A DNA stretch of 64,000 bases from NCBI GenBank assembly GCA_035631655.1, contig DASQIH010000047.1, forward strand, positions 1 to 64,000. Reading direction: 5' to 3'. The position numbers were made by a program, and so were the translations under genes. Origin of the DNA: Gp1-AA122 sp035631655. Its GTDB lineage: Bacteria; Acidobacteriota; Terriglobia; Terriglobales; Acidobacteriaceae. Shown piece after piece: positions 1-8,726 of the stretch. How positions within the stretch are numbered: the stretch's first letter is position 1; every line of letters starts with the position of its first letter. The notes beneath the pieces were generated by a model, which saw only the letters and a list, made by a program, of their open reading frames with translations, was not told where the DNA came from and did no database searches.

Positions 1-1734
1 CCACAAGATAGAAAACGAATTCGGAGTTTCCCATACCGGCGGAGCATCGGGAAATTTTGAGCCATACCACATGTTTCCAGTAGGCGCATGCAGCGGCATG
101 CTGAGCAGGTGAATACCTGTGTAGAAGTTGAGAGTCGATGCGTTTTCGTAAAGTCCCTTCACTACCACTACGTCCCCCTGGTGATAATGCTGCTGAATTG
201 CAAGCGCCAGACATTTCGACGAGAGAATAGGCGAGAACGCCACGAAGGCCGAGTGCACCCCCAGCAGTATCACAACCATCATCGCGGCAAGCGCGAGATT
301 TGCCCTGTCGGGTGCTCTGCGTTTCCGCAAATACCAGTTCACCCCTGTTCCCAACAGAAATGCCAGCGAGGTAGCCAGCAAGGGACCGCGAAACGCTCCC
401 AGCGCTTGTGGAGTGAGATCGAGGAAATGGCCCATTGAGAGCGCATATTCTTGTGGGTGTTTCTTTAACAGATCAGCGAGGTCCGTGCCTGCGGATTGAG
501 GCTTCGATAAAAAAAGAAAAAACATTCCGACCGCAAAAGTGGCCACGCCGAGTGCAAAAAGAACCGATGCCGAAATTCTTCCAGGGCGCCGTGCGGTATC
601 GTCCGTTTCTGCCGTTTCTCTAGCTAACCATCCGCCGATCAGCAGCGCAAAGGCAGGTATTGCGGGAATCGTGTAGTACTCCTGGCGGGTTGAAAAACTG
701 AAGAAGACCACGATCAGCAAGCCCCAGATGGCGAACAGCAGGTTGGCTCTCTGCTGACGGCTAAGGCGGGACCGCCACTCGCGCCAACGTCCCGGCACTT
801 GCCGGACAGCCTGCGGAAGAAACGCCGTCCAGGGAACCAGCCAGACTAATGCCAGAACCCAGAACAGCAGCAGAGGAACCGTGTCGTAGTCGCGAGGGAC
901 TCGCTTGTTCAGATAGCGCAGGAAATGCTCGTTAACGAAGTAGAACCAGAGAAAGCCGCGCACTGGCCCTTGGTCGGGATTGCGCAAAGCCGCGAGAACG
1001 TGCCAGGGCGCAGCGATCGCGAGCAGAACAGCCATGCTTGAAATCAGCCGCATGCGCAAGATGTGGCGCAAGTTTCCGGTCAAGATTAAGTAAATCCCCA
1101 TGACCCCGACAGGGAAAACCAGTCCGATTAGACCTTTGGTGAGCACGTTAAGCGCGGCACTGGCCGCGACACCCCAGCAGGCTAGCCGAGACAGCGGGCC
1201 CTCCTCCAGTGTTCTCAGAAAAAATGCGAAGCCCAGCGTCAACCAGAGTCCAACCAGAATGTCGGGAATGAGGAAGCGCGTGTAGATGTAAGGCCCAACT
1301 GCCGTGCCTAGCACCAGCGCGGAGTAGAAGCCTCCCAATTCGCCATAGGTGCGTTGTCCAAGCCAGTAGGTCACCAGTAACAGCGCCAGCACTCCGAGCA
1401 CGAGCGGCAGCCTGGCAGACCACTCCGAAACACCGAAGATGCGGAAACTGGCGGCCACGCCCCAGTACATCAGCGGAGCTTTTTCCAGGTAGCGAACGCC
1501 GTTGGCGTAGAGCGTCACCCAGTCGTGCCGCAGAACCATTTCGCGCGCGGCTTCGGCATGGACGGTGTCGGCATCATCCAGCAGGGCAGGGCTGAACATG
1601 CTGGAAACGTAAATGACCAGCCACAAGGCCAGAAGAATGACCAGGAATATCCTGCGTTTGCTGGTGGAATTGGAGAGGGGTGACAAGGTTTCCCGTCCGG
1701 GTTGGCTGTCCTGCGTGGACACAGAAAGATTCAT
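1..1734 (-). CDS. ArnT-like glycosyltransferase family 39 membrane protein (partial, runs off left edge)
   Basis: The frame is open from the ATG at 1734 to the window edge, giving about 578 residues with no stop. After a short cytoplasmic tail comes a first membrane segment (FLVILLALWLVIYVSS). The loop that follows contains DDADTVHAEAAREM, the acidic first-loop signature of the PMT/ArnT superfamily, and then YLEKAPLMYWG, also typical of it. Family members transfer sugars from polyprenyl-phosphate donors to lipid A or protein at the periplasmic face; the acceptor cannot be told here. Many hydrophobic stretches follow. The C-terminus is missing. Confidence 0.85.
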   Translation of the reverse strand, partial: MNLSVSTQDSQPGRETLSPLSNSTSKRRIFLVILLALWLVIYVSSMFSPALLDDADTVHAEAAREMVLRHDWVTLYANGVRYLEKAPLMYWGVAASFRIFGVSEWSARLPLVLGVLALLLVTYWLGQRTYGELGGFYSALVLGTAVGPYIYTRFLIPDILVGLWLTLGFAFFLRTLEEGPLSRLACWGVAASAALNVLTKGLIGLVFPVGVMGIYLILTGNLRHILRMRLISSMAVLLAIAAPWHVLAALRNPDQGPVRGFLWFYFVNEHFLRYLNKRVPRDYDTVPLLLFWVLALVWLVPWTAFLPQAVRQVPGRWREWRSRLSRQQRANLLFAIWGLLIVVFFSFSTRQEYYTIPAIPAFALLIGGWLARETAETDDTARRPGRISASVLFALGVATFAVGMFFLFLSKPQSAGTDLADLLKKHPQEYALSMGHFLDLTPQALGAFRGPLLATSLAFLLGTGVNWYLRKRRAPDRANLALAAMMVVILLGVHSAFVAFSPILSSKCLALAIQQHYHQGDVVVVKGLYENASTLNFYTGIHLLSMPLHAPTGNMWYGSKFPDAPPVWETPNSFSILW

Positions 1735-1778
1735 GCACAATTCCGGGAAACAGAAATTATACGGGACAGCCAGCTAGC

Positions 1779-2111
1779 TCAAGAAGTTGGAGACAACTGC
1801 GACCGCCGCCGGGCAGGGGCAGTTAATGCCTGTCGTATTTTCCAGGCGAGCATTTTCAAAGTAAAGGGCTTCTGCAGGAACATGGGTTCTAAGCCGGTGA
1901 CTCCATGCCGCAGCAGCATCGAGTCGGCGTAGCCAGATACGTAAAGCACTTTTGTTTCGGGGCGCTCTTTTGAAAGTTGTTCTGCGAGTTGGCTGCCGCT
2001 CAGATACGGCATAACTACGTCGGCGACCAGTAAATGGATCCTGCCTTTGTGAGCACGGGCGAACAGAATGGCATCCTTGCCGTCGCGGGCTTTCCCCCAG
2101 CCCGAATCTGC
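1779..2111 (-). pseudogene. Remnant of a response-regulator receiver domain
   Basis: The C-terminal two thirds of a receiver domain is recognisable: ARDGKDAI, then LLVADVVMPYLSG with the phospho-acceptor Asp, KVLYVSGYAD, and FLQKPFT with the conserved Lys. The N-terminal strand with the acidic pocket (usually VLVVDDE) is not present in this frame. The frame stays open to 2339, but residues before about 2111 do not look like a receiver, and a neighbouring frame contains a possible fragment (GAVLVV). I read this as a 5'-degraded gene. A functional truncated protein is possible but would lack the magnesium-binding acidic residues. Confidence 0.5.
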
Positions 2112-2237
2112 CTGTTGCTGTCTATATCGGACCAAGAAGCCAAACACAGATGGGGCACGAGGTTTTAGCCAGTTGCCGCCACTGGGTCGCATTCCAAAAC
2201 TGATGGCTTCCCGATTCAGGAGTAGCGCGATCGTCTT

Positions 2238-2253
2238 TGTGATGGCCATCACA
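2238..2253. promoter_or_regulatory. Perfect CRP-type dyad TGTGATGGCCATCACA
   Basis: This 16-bp perfect palindrome matches the TGTGA-N6-TCACA consensus at all ten positions. It lies about 250 bp upstream of the TPR gene at 2506. The Crp/Fnr regulator encoded at 11407-12195 has the matching recognition helix. The assignment as an operator is inference. Confidence 0.6.
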
Positions 2254-2505
2254 TCTGGTTGTGACAACGAGTACTGCTCCCTCTCCTCCTGGAAAGTAAG
2301 GTAGAAAAAGTGGGTTGCTTTCGGCGCACGATTCTTCATCGCGGTTGAGCCAAAAGTCGCGGAAGCTGGGGGCCAAAGCCGCGAGGTCAGCCATGGCAGG
2401 TGCTGGCAGCTTTTCGTAAACCTAATCTGCTGAAAACAAGGCTGAGCCGAAGCGCAGCGGCAGGACGAAGTGAACCCGGCGGAAAAACTTCAAGGAGTGA
2501 CTGGA

Positions 2506-3183
2506 ATGTCTGATATCAGGAACCGATCAACTAACAATAACTGGAGCAGCGCGCAGGCCTATGTTCTGGCCGTGGTCTGCTTGCTTATTGGCGTGGCTGC
2601 TGGATGGTTCTTCCGCGGATCGCAATCTCCAGCAACGTTGGCGTCTGCGGGCTCGGCTGTGTCCTCTTCCAATGCAGCAGGAGCCGGCATGGGAGAGCAG
2701 CCCACTCCTGAGCAAATGAAAAAGATGGCCGATACCCAGGCGGCACCCCTGCTCGACAGGCTTAAGTCCGACCCAAAAAATGCTGACCTGCTGGCCAGTA
2801 TCGCCAACGTCTACTACGACACCCAGCAGTATCCGACAGCCATTGATTACTACCAGCGCTCGCTGAAAGTGCAGCCGGCGAACGTAGACGTTCGTACCGA
2901 CATGGCGACCGCCTACTGGTACCTGGGCGCACCAGACACCGCCATCCAGGAGTTCAACAAGGCCCTTGCGTACCAACCCAACAAGGCGAACACGCTATTT
3001 AATCTTGGCGTCGTAGAGTGGCAGGGCAAGATGGATGTCAAGGGCGCGGTGGCAGTCTGGCAAAAGCTGCTCGATACCAATCCCAATTACGAAAATAAGG
3101 ACAAGGTGCTGCAATTGATGGCTGAGGCACAGAAGCATTCCAACGTCAAGCCGGGGACTCCGGCCAAGCCGCTCTCGGACTAG
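2506..3183 (+). CDS. Membrane-anchored TPR protein (NrfG/CcmH-TPR-like)
   Basis: The product has 225 residues. I chose the ATG at 2506 because AAGGAG lies 8 bases upstream; the frame is open to 2470. A single N-terminal membrane segment (AYVLAVVCLLIGVAAGWFF) is followed by a low-complexity linker and then three to four TPR units from about residue 80, including ANVYYDTQQYPTAIDYYQRS and a final unit ending AVAVWQKLLDTNP. The design is that of TPR proteins that assist haem attachment to apocytochromes, and the System II genes lie 2.5 kb downstream. It is a clear paralogue of the protein at 4763-5410; both share GSQSPA after the membrane segment and a QMK-MAD motif. Function is inferred from context only. 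Confidence 0.8.
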   Translation: MSDIRNRSTNNNWSSAQAYVLAVVCLLIGVAAGWFFRGSQSPATLASAGSAVSSSNAAGAGMGEQPTPEQMKKMADTQAAPLLDRLKSDPKNADLLASIANVYYDTQQYPTAIDYYQRSLKVQPANVDVRTDMATAYWYLGAPDTAIQEFNKALAYQPNKANTLFNLGVVEWQGKMDVKGAVAVWQKLLDTNPNYENKDKVLQLMAEAQKHSNVKPGTPAKPLSD

Positions 3184-3207
3184 CCGATCAGGCTACATCG
3201 GGTTCAA

Positions 3208-4542
3208 TCACCGACTGCTGTGGGCCATCCCGCCCGGTGTGCCTTGAGTTCCATCTGCCTGGGCGGAAACATGAAAGACCTGAACCTGGCTATTGCTCGT
3301 ATCGGCAACGTAGATGCGATCAGCGGGATCGATCCACATACCGGAAGGAACGCCGAATTCCTCGACTCCAAGACCGCGTCCCTCCCATACACCCATTAAG
3401 CGGCCATCTCGGCCGTAGATCCGGAGAGTGGGGCCACCCAAATTGCTTACGTAAATATTGGAGGTGCTATCCAGAGCCAGGCCGATCTCGGTGATCAGGG
3501 GTGGTCCACTCACAGTCCGAATGGTGAATGCCTTCCGGAAGTTACACTGCAGATCAAAAACCTGAATGCGCGAATTGGCGGAGTCAAGGATGACCAGCTG
3601 ATCCTTTCCGAGCGCGATCTCGGCAGGATAGTCCAAACTGACTCCGTTCGCCTGACTCCGTTGATTCCCTGTCTTTCTCAGAACCCTGCCTTGCAGGTCC
3701 AGCATTACCAGTTGATTGGCAGGGGAGTCGAGAACGTAAAGATGACCTGCCTGGCGGTCGATGGCGATGCCCGAAGGGCTCTGGAACAGGGTCTCGCCCT
3801 TGAAGCTCCCGACATCTCGGATGAACCGCCCCTGTGGATCGTAGACGAGGATCAGCCCCTTGTTGCCGTCCGCGACATAAATGTTGTCGCTGGCATCGAC
3901 GGCTACACCATTGGGTTTTTGCAACCGGTGTTGGGGACCGCCGGCAATCCGAAACGAGTTTTTTCCGGTACCATCCAGGACGTGCACCGCGGGCAACCCC
4001 GGGTCGGAGACGATAAGACGCTGCCTGGAATCGGTAGTTACATGAGTCGGCGCTCGCAAGACTTTTTCCCGGCCGTAGGCAAAGGTAACGAGATGATCGC
4101 GCAGCGTTGCCATGAACGAGCGGCCCTTTGCCGCTCGGACCGCGTGCGCCGGAGGTGCATAGTCCTCAACGATGTACTCCCGAGGATGAAGATCGATCGT
4201 GGCCGGGACCTCCACGGGCCTCAGACTCTCTCGCCATGATCTCTGCGCATTTGAGCGGGCAAGCTTGGATGCCTTCTTGAATTTCCCATCTGGGCTATAG
4301 ATGCCTACTAATTCGGGCTCAGTATAGGCAGGCTTCGCTTCTTCATGCCGTACAGAAACTTTGGAAGCAGAGACGGAAGATACTGGGTCGCTACTTAGAA
4401 ACGCGGCGTCCCGGGGGTTTTGGCCGATTCCGGCAAGGGCCCCTAAGACAGAAAAGGAGACGAGAACCGCACCCAAACGAGCTAACGAGCGAAGACGCGT
4501 AACGTCCTCCTCGGTACTGTAAACCGATTCCGCTCCAGGCAC
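3208..4542 (-). CDS. Exported NHL-repeat six-bladed beta-propeller protein
   Basis: The product has 444 residues. An N-terminal hydrophobic segment (LGAVLVSFSVLGALAG) suggests export or membrane anchoring. From about residue 165 there are repeated NHL blades with the signature P-G-A-D--DN-YVAD-----I-V-D--G, for example KPNGVAVDASDNIYVADG, SPSGIAIDRQAGHLYVLDS and VPSGMWIDPADRIYVADT. It is convergent with the first TPR gene and divergent from the second. A CRP-type dyad sits in the divergent region. Acidobacterial NHL proteins often lie near cytochrome genes, which agrees with the neighbours. Ligand or partner is unknown. Confidence 0.8.
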   Translation of the reverse strand: MPGAESVYSTEEDVTRLRSLARLGAVLVSFSVLGALAGIGQNPRDAAFLSSDPVSSVSASKVSVRHEEAKPAYTEPELVGIYSPDGKFKKASKLARSNAQRSWRESLRPVEVPATIDLHPREYIVEDYAPPAHAVRAAKGRSFMATLRDHLVTFAYGREKVLRAPTHVTTDSRQRLIVSDPGLPAVHVLDGTGKNSFRIAGGPQHRLQKPNGVAVDASDNIYVADGNKGLILVYDPQGRFIRDVGSFKGETLFQSPSGIAIDRQAGHLYVLDSPANQLVMLDLQGRVLRKTGNQRSQANGVSLDYPAEIALGKDQLVILDSANSRIQVFDLQCNFRKAFTIRTVSGPPLITEIGLALDSTSNIYVSNLGGPTLRIYGRDGRLMGVWEGRGLGVEEFGVPSGMWIDPADRIYVADTSNSQVQVFHVSAQADGTQGTPGGMAHSSR

Positions 4543-4610
4543 GAAGCAAGGGGGAGAGGGCTATATTTTACCATTACCCGCCTGCAAAGCCGGTCCGGCT
4601 GATTCCACGG

Positions 4611-4626
4611 TGTGATCTACGTCACC
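4611..4626. promoter_or_regulatory. CRP-type dyad TGTGA-TCTACG-TCACC in a divergent promoter region
   Basis: It matches TGTGA-N6-TCACA at nine of ten positions. It lies 69 bp upstream of the NHL gene start (4542, minus strand) and 137 bp upstream of the second TPR gene (4763, plus strand), so it could serve both. Confidence 0.5.
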
Positions 4627-4762
4627 TTTTCCTGTGATAGCGCATGCTGTCCTGCCGCCCCTGCGTCGATAAGCTTGCAAATTGGCAGGCTGTAACCCAG
4701 GTTGCCGAATTTGTTGTGCTGTTCTATGTGAGGAATGCGCAGATCGAAGGAGAAGCCGACGA

Positions 4763-5410
4763 ATGCCAAATGAAGCAGTCGAGCAGGCTGCGGGCAGGTC
4801 AGCGTGGCAAGCGTACCACGTCTACGCAATGGCGGCTGTTTGTTTGATAGTCGGTCTGGCAGCCGGCTACCTTTTTCGTGGCTCACAGTCTCCGGCCGCA
4901 CAAGCCAACGAGGCAACAAAATCTGCGATACCGAGTGGCGCAATGGGCGGGCAAACGCCGACACTCGAGCAGATGAAGCACATGGCCGATGTACAGGTTC
5001 GGCCTCTTCTCGACAAGCTGAAAAACAATGGCGCCGATGCCGATCTTTTAGCTCAGGTTGGCAACGTTTATCGGTCGGCACACCAGTTTAAAGATGCTGC
5101 CGACTATTACGGGAAATCGTTGCAGATCAATCCCAGGAATGTGGTGATTCGGACAGAGATGGCGTCCTGCCTGTATTACACCGGAGATGTGGACGGAGCC
5201 CTGTCCCAACTGCAGCAGTCGCTCAAAGACGACCCCAGGGACGCTAACGCCCTGTTCAACCTCGGCCTCATTCGCTGGGACGCGAAGAAAGACGGGCCGG
5301 GCGCAATCTCCGCCTGGCGGGAACTGCTGAAATCGAATCCCAAACTTGATGCTCGCAAGAAGGCCCAAGTAGAGAAGTTGATTGCCAAGGCCAGCAAGTC
5401 AACAAGTTGA
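4763..5410 (+). CDS. Membrane-anchored TPR protein, paralogue of the 2506 gene
   Basis: The product has 215 residues. The ATG at 4763 is preferred over the open frame to 4682 because AAGGAG lies about 10 bases upstream. The order is one membrane segment (YAMAAVCLIVGLAAGYLF), the shared motif RGSQSPA, a linker, EQMKHMAD, then TPR units such as VGNVYRSAHQFKDAADYYGKS and a last unit ending ISAWRELLKSNP. The layout is the same as the protein at 2506-3183, so the two probably arose by duplication. It lies just upstream of resB. A role in apocytochrome c handling is inference. Confidence 0.8.
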   Translation: MPNEAVEQAAGRSAWQAYHVYAMAAVCLIVGLAAGYLFRGSQSPAAQANEATKSAIPSGAMGGQTPTLEQMKHMADVQVRPLLDKLKNNGADADLLAQVGNVYRSAHQFKDAADYYGKSLQINPRNVVIRTEMASCLYYTGDVDGALSQLQQSLKDDPRDANALFNLGLIRWDAKKDGPGAISAWRELLKSNPKLDARKKAQVEKLIAKASKSTS

Positions 5411-5489
5411 TGAAAACCGTCATAGAGACCAAGCCTTCGACCGAAATGAGCCTTCTCCCACAGCGGGACCTTAATTAATCACAGCGCCT

Positions 5490-5505
5490 TGTGACCGCCG
5501 TCATG
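5490..5505. promoter_or_regulatory. Weak CRP-type dyad upstream of resB
   Basis: TGTGA-CCGCCG-TCATG matches the consensus at eight of ten positions and lies 178 bp before the resB start. On its own it would not be convincing; it is listed because stronger copies occur nearby. Confidence 0.25.
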
Positions 5506-5682
5506 AGACCAGAGGTTGCGCAAAAATCCTTCTTTCCTTTGTCGGTGTTGGGGGATATGGCCCATACGGAATTGGCGAGTGCTCTTTGATTCACCCGTAA
5601 GTTCATGCAGTGCAGCCACTTGAGGACTGGCACCACTATGGCGAGCCACGTGCGTTTCCTGTCTTGGAACTAGAGGGGAGAC

Positions 5683-7143
5683 ATGGCAACAAAGCTTCGT
5701 TCAAGCGGCCGCAAACTCTGGCAGCTATTCAGCTCAATCAAGACCGGGGTCATTCTTCTAATAGCGGTTGTGATCGTGTCGGCGGCCGGCACCCTCATCC
5801 TGCAACGTCCGGCGACGGATGCGGACGAGATGCAGCGCGCCTATTCGCCACACGTTTTGCGGGTGCTGGACGCTGTCGGCTTGACGGACGTTTTTCACGC
5901 CTGGTGGTTCGTGTTGATGCTCCTGCTGGTGAGCGTCGCCATCGTAGCGGCCTCGGTCGAGCGCTTCCCCAACGCTTGGCGGTACTTCGCGCGGCCTTAT
6001 AAAACCACCGATGAAAGCTTCCGCAGGGTTTTGGCGACCCAGAAGCAGATCCCGATTCCCAACGAGGAAACAGGTCTTGTAGCTGCTGAGCGGGCCCTTC
6101 ACCGAATGGGATTCAAACCCGAGCGCTTGGTCGGAGAGGAGCACATTTCCCTGTTTGCGGAGCGGAACCGTCTTTCCGAGATGGCCGTCTACATCGTGCA
6201 TGCCAGCCTACTTCTTATTTTCCTGGGTGGAATCATTGATGGCCTCTACGGCTGGCGCGGTTTCGTTTCTCTGAACCGCGGCGAGCAGGTTAATCAGATC
6301 GCAGTTCGCGACGGCGGTGCGAAGCCACTTCCCTTTACCTTACGCTGTGATGGCGCCGGCCAGGAAAACTACCAGGACGGCACTCCCAAGCGCTGGTGGT
6401 CGAAGCTGGTGGTCCTCGAAAACGGCCGCGAAGCTCTGCGCAAGGAAATCGCGGTGAATGATCCGTTGGTCTACCGCGGCGTGCGCTTCTATCAGGCCAG
6501 TTACGGGATGACCGGCAAGATCGACAAGCTCCTGCTCACGGCGAATCCGGTGAGCGGCAAAGGCCAGCCGCAAGAGATTGCCCTCTCCTCAAACGAGACG
6601 GTGCAGCTCGATTCGGACACTTCCGTACAATTGGCACGCTTCATCCCCGACTACGTGGTGCGCGACGGCCAGATCTACGCTCGCTCCGAAGAACTGCAGA
6701 ATCCTGCTGTGCAGTTGGTGGTGCACTCCAAGAAATCCGGGAACAGCGTGGACGTGTGGCTGCCTGCAATCCCGGAACTCGCAAAAAATGAAGCCTCACC
6801 GTACTCCTTTGACCCCCGCGATCTGCAGATGGGCTACTTCACCGGGCTGCAGGCTTCGCACGAACCTGGGCAGTGGGGAGTGTGGAGCGGCTGCGTGCTC
6901 ATGGGTATCGGGCTGGTGGTCGCATTCTACCTTGTGCACATGCGCATCTGGGTAGTGCCCGTACGCGCCGCCCGCGGGAGCCTAGTTCTTTGGGTGGGCG
7001 GAACCGCCAACAAGAACCGGGAAGCATTCCAGCAGAAGTTCACGAACCTCATGGATGAAATTCAAAACGAGCTCAAACGGCAACGCGAAACGGAATCTGA
7101 GGCATGCCCCGCGAAGCATGCCATTTCAATGGCTGGCAACTGA
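5683..7143 (+). CDS. resB: Cytochrome c biogenesis protein ResB (Ccs1)
   Basis: The product has 486 residues. ResB works with CcsA in System II, moving haem across the membrane and ligating it to CXXCH apocytochromes. Three membrane segments lie near the N-terminus (LLIAVVIVSAAGTLIL, WWFVLMLLLVSVAIVAA, AVYIVHASLLLIFLGG). A large periplasmic domain follows, with VYRGVRFYQASYG as in the family, and a fourth segment near residue 410 (GCVLMGIGLVVAFYLV). The start has GAGGGGAG just upstream. ccsA follows after 19 bases, so the two are surely co-transcribed. Length is typical of bacterial ResB. Confidence 0.93.
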   Translation: MATKLRSSGRKLWQLFSSIKTGVILLIAVVIVSAAGTLILQRPATDADEMQRAYSPHVLRVLDAVGLTDVFHAWWFVLMLLLVSVAIVAASVERFPNAWRYFARPYKTTDESFRRVLATQKQIPIPNEETGLVAAERALHRMGFKPERLVGEEHISLFAERNRLSEMAVYIVHASLLLIFLGGIIDGLYGWRGFVSLNRGEQVNQIAVRDGGAKPLPFTLRCDGAGQENYQDGTPKRWWSKLVVLENGREALRKEIAVNDPLVYRGVRFYQASYGMTGKIDKLLLTANPVSGKGQPQEIALSSNETVQLDSDTSVQLARFIPDYVVRDGQIYARSEELQNPAVQLVVHSKKSGNSVDVWLPAIPELAKNEASPYSFDPRDLQMGYFTGLQASHEPGQWGVWSGCVLMGIGLVVAFYLVHMRIWVVPVRAARGSLVLWVGGTANKNREAFQQKFTNLMDEIQNELKRQRETESEACPAKHAISMAGN

Positions 7144-7162
7144 CCCAGCAACGGAGGACTGA

Positions 7163-8563
7163 ATGGCCCGCGCAAAAGCGGAACAGCAACCGGCAACCAC
7201 TGGCATGACGCTGATCGTGCTCGTGGGGCTGGGAGTCGCTTTTCTGCTGTTCATGGCTTTTCTGAATGTAGTGAAGACCGGCAACTTGCTTACCGAATCG
7301 AACCTGCTCTATGCCGCATTGATCTTCTACGCCGGCGCAGGTTCGCTGTACCTCGGTTTCGGAGTCACAGGCACCGAGAGCTACGTAAAGTTTGCTTCGT
7401 TCGCCACCTGGGCGGGATTGCTCGCCAACACGGGTGCCGTGGCGCACCGCTGGTATGCTGCCGGTCATCCGCCGTTCGCCAGCATCTACGAAATGCTCTT
7501 GAGCTTTGTTTGGACTCTCGCTGCCCTGACGCTCGTGGCAGAAAAGAAGTATGGGGTTAAGGTCATCGGCACAATCACGATGCCGGTCGCCATTGTCGGA
7601 GTCGTGCTGATGCAATTGCTGCCCTCCGAAGTCCGGCCGCTGGTGCCAGCGTTGCAATCCACGTGGCTACACGTGCACGTCACCTTGGCCATGCTCGCCT
7701 ACGCCGCGTGCGCCCTCAGCTTCGCGCTGGCCATGATGTTCCTGATCCAGGACAAAGTGAAAACCGAAACCTTCCTGGCGGGGACCAGTTTGTTCTCGAT
7801 TGCCACCTACATTGGCATTCTCACCCGATTTGAGAAGGGAGGCGGCCTGAGCGTTGTGGCATGGGACACCGCCAACAAGTCGGAGGCATTCCTCTCCCGA
7901 GGCGTGCGGCTGTTCGTGGTCATTCCGGACCTTGGCTGGCTGATGGTGCTGGGCTTGGCTGCCGCGACGGCGCCCTTCGCAATTTATCTGTACGCTCGCT
8001 GGAAGAAGGATGACAGTTTCTTCCCGATCGGTGATCGCGCCATGTTCGTCAGCATTCTCCTGCAGGTGCTGGCGCTGGTTGCTTTCCTGGTTCGTGCACG
8101 CGACGGCCAGTACGGCTCAGTTGATGCGGAAGGCCTGTTTCCCACCAGCTTGAAAGCCAGCCCGTTCATTCTTTCAGGGCTGGTGGGCAGCATCTTTGCT
8201 TCCTTGCTTTACCTGATGTTGCTGTGGCGGCGGAGCGACTTGGAACGATTGCTGCCCAGCGCTGAAAACCTGGATCGAATCACGTACAAAACCATCTGTA
8301 TCGCGTTTCCGCTACTCACACTGATGATTGCTGCCGGCGCGTACTGGGCGAACCGCACCTGGGGTTCGTACTGGAGCTGGGATCCAAAAGAAACCTGGGC
8401 CGCCATCACCTGGCTGGTTTATGCGGGCTACCTGCACATGCGGATTACCCGCGGCTGGCGTGGCCGGCGCGCGGCTTACTTCGCCATTCTGGGGTTCGCG
8501 GTAGTGATGTTCACGTTCTTCGGCGTCACTTACCTCTTGCCCGGGCTGCATGCCTATGCCTGA
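7163..8563 (+). CDS. ccsA: Cytochrome c biogenesis protein CcsA/ResC (haem-handling subunit)
   Basis: The product has 466 residues and is strongly hydrophobic. The WWD-type haem-binding loop is present as WGSYWSWDPKETWA near residue 396, with conserved flanking histidines such as HRWY near residue 95 and HVHVTLAMLAYA near residue 170. This is the partner of ResB in System II. CGGAGG lies upstream of the ATG. An extra N-terminal membrane segment (LIVLVGLGVAFLLFMAFL) precedes the usual CcsA core. The 3' end overlaps or abuts the sensor kinase, depending on that gene's start. Confidence 0.93.
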   Translation: MARAKAEQQPATTGMTLIVLVGLGVAFLLFMAFLNVVKTGNLLTESNLLYAALIFYAGAGSLYLGFGVTGTESYVKFASFATWAGLLANTGAVAHRWYAAGHPPFASIYEMLLSFVWTLAALTLVAEKKYGVKVIGTITMPVAIVGVVLMQLLPSEVRPLVPALQSTWLHVHVTLAMLAYAACALSFALAMMFLIQDKVKTETFLAGTSLFSIATYIGILTRFEKGGGLSVVAWDTANKSEAFLSRGVRLFVVIPDLGWLMVLGLAAATAPFAIYLYARWKKDDSFFPIGDRAMFVSILLQVLALVAFLVRARDGQYGSVDAEGLFPTSLKASPFILSGLVGSIFASLLYLMLLWRRSDLERLLPSAENLDRITYKTICIAFPLLTLMIAAGAYWANRTWGSYWSWDPKETWAAITWLVYAGYLHMRITRGWRGRRAAYFAILGFAVVMFTFFGVTYLLPGLHAYA

Positions 8564-8726
8564 GACTGGCAGCGGCAAAGGAGTTCTTCAGGCGCCAGAG
8601 GCGGCGCACGATGCCACCTCGTCCCGTCCTGCCGACTGCCACCTTTACTACGTGAGTACCGAGAGCACGTCACGACCCGGTTCCAGCGTGCTCCCACCTT
8701 GTTGTCCGGTGCGCGCCGAGAACATA

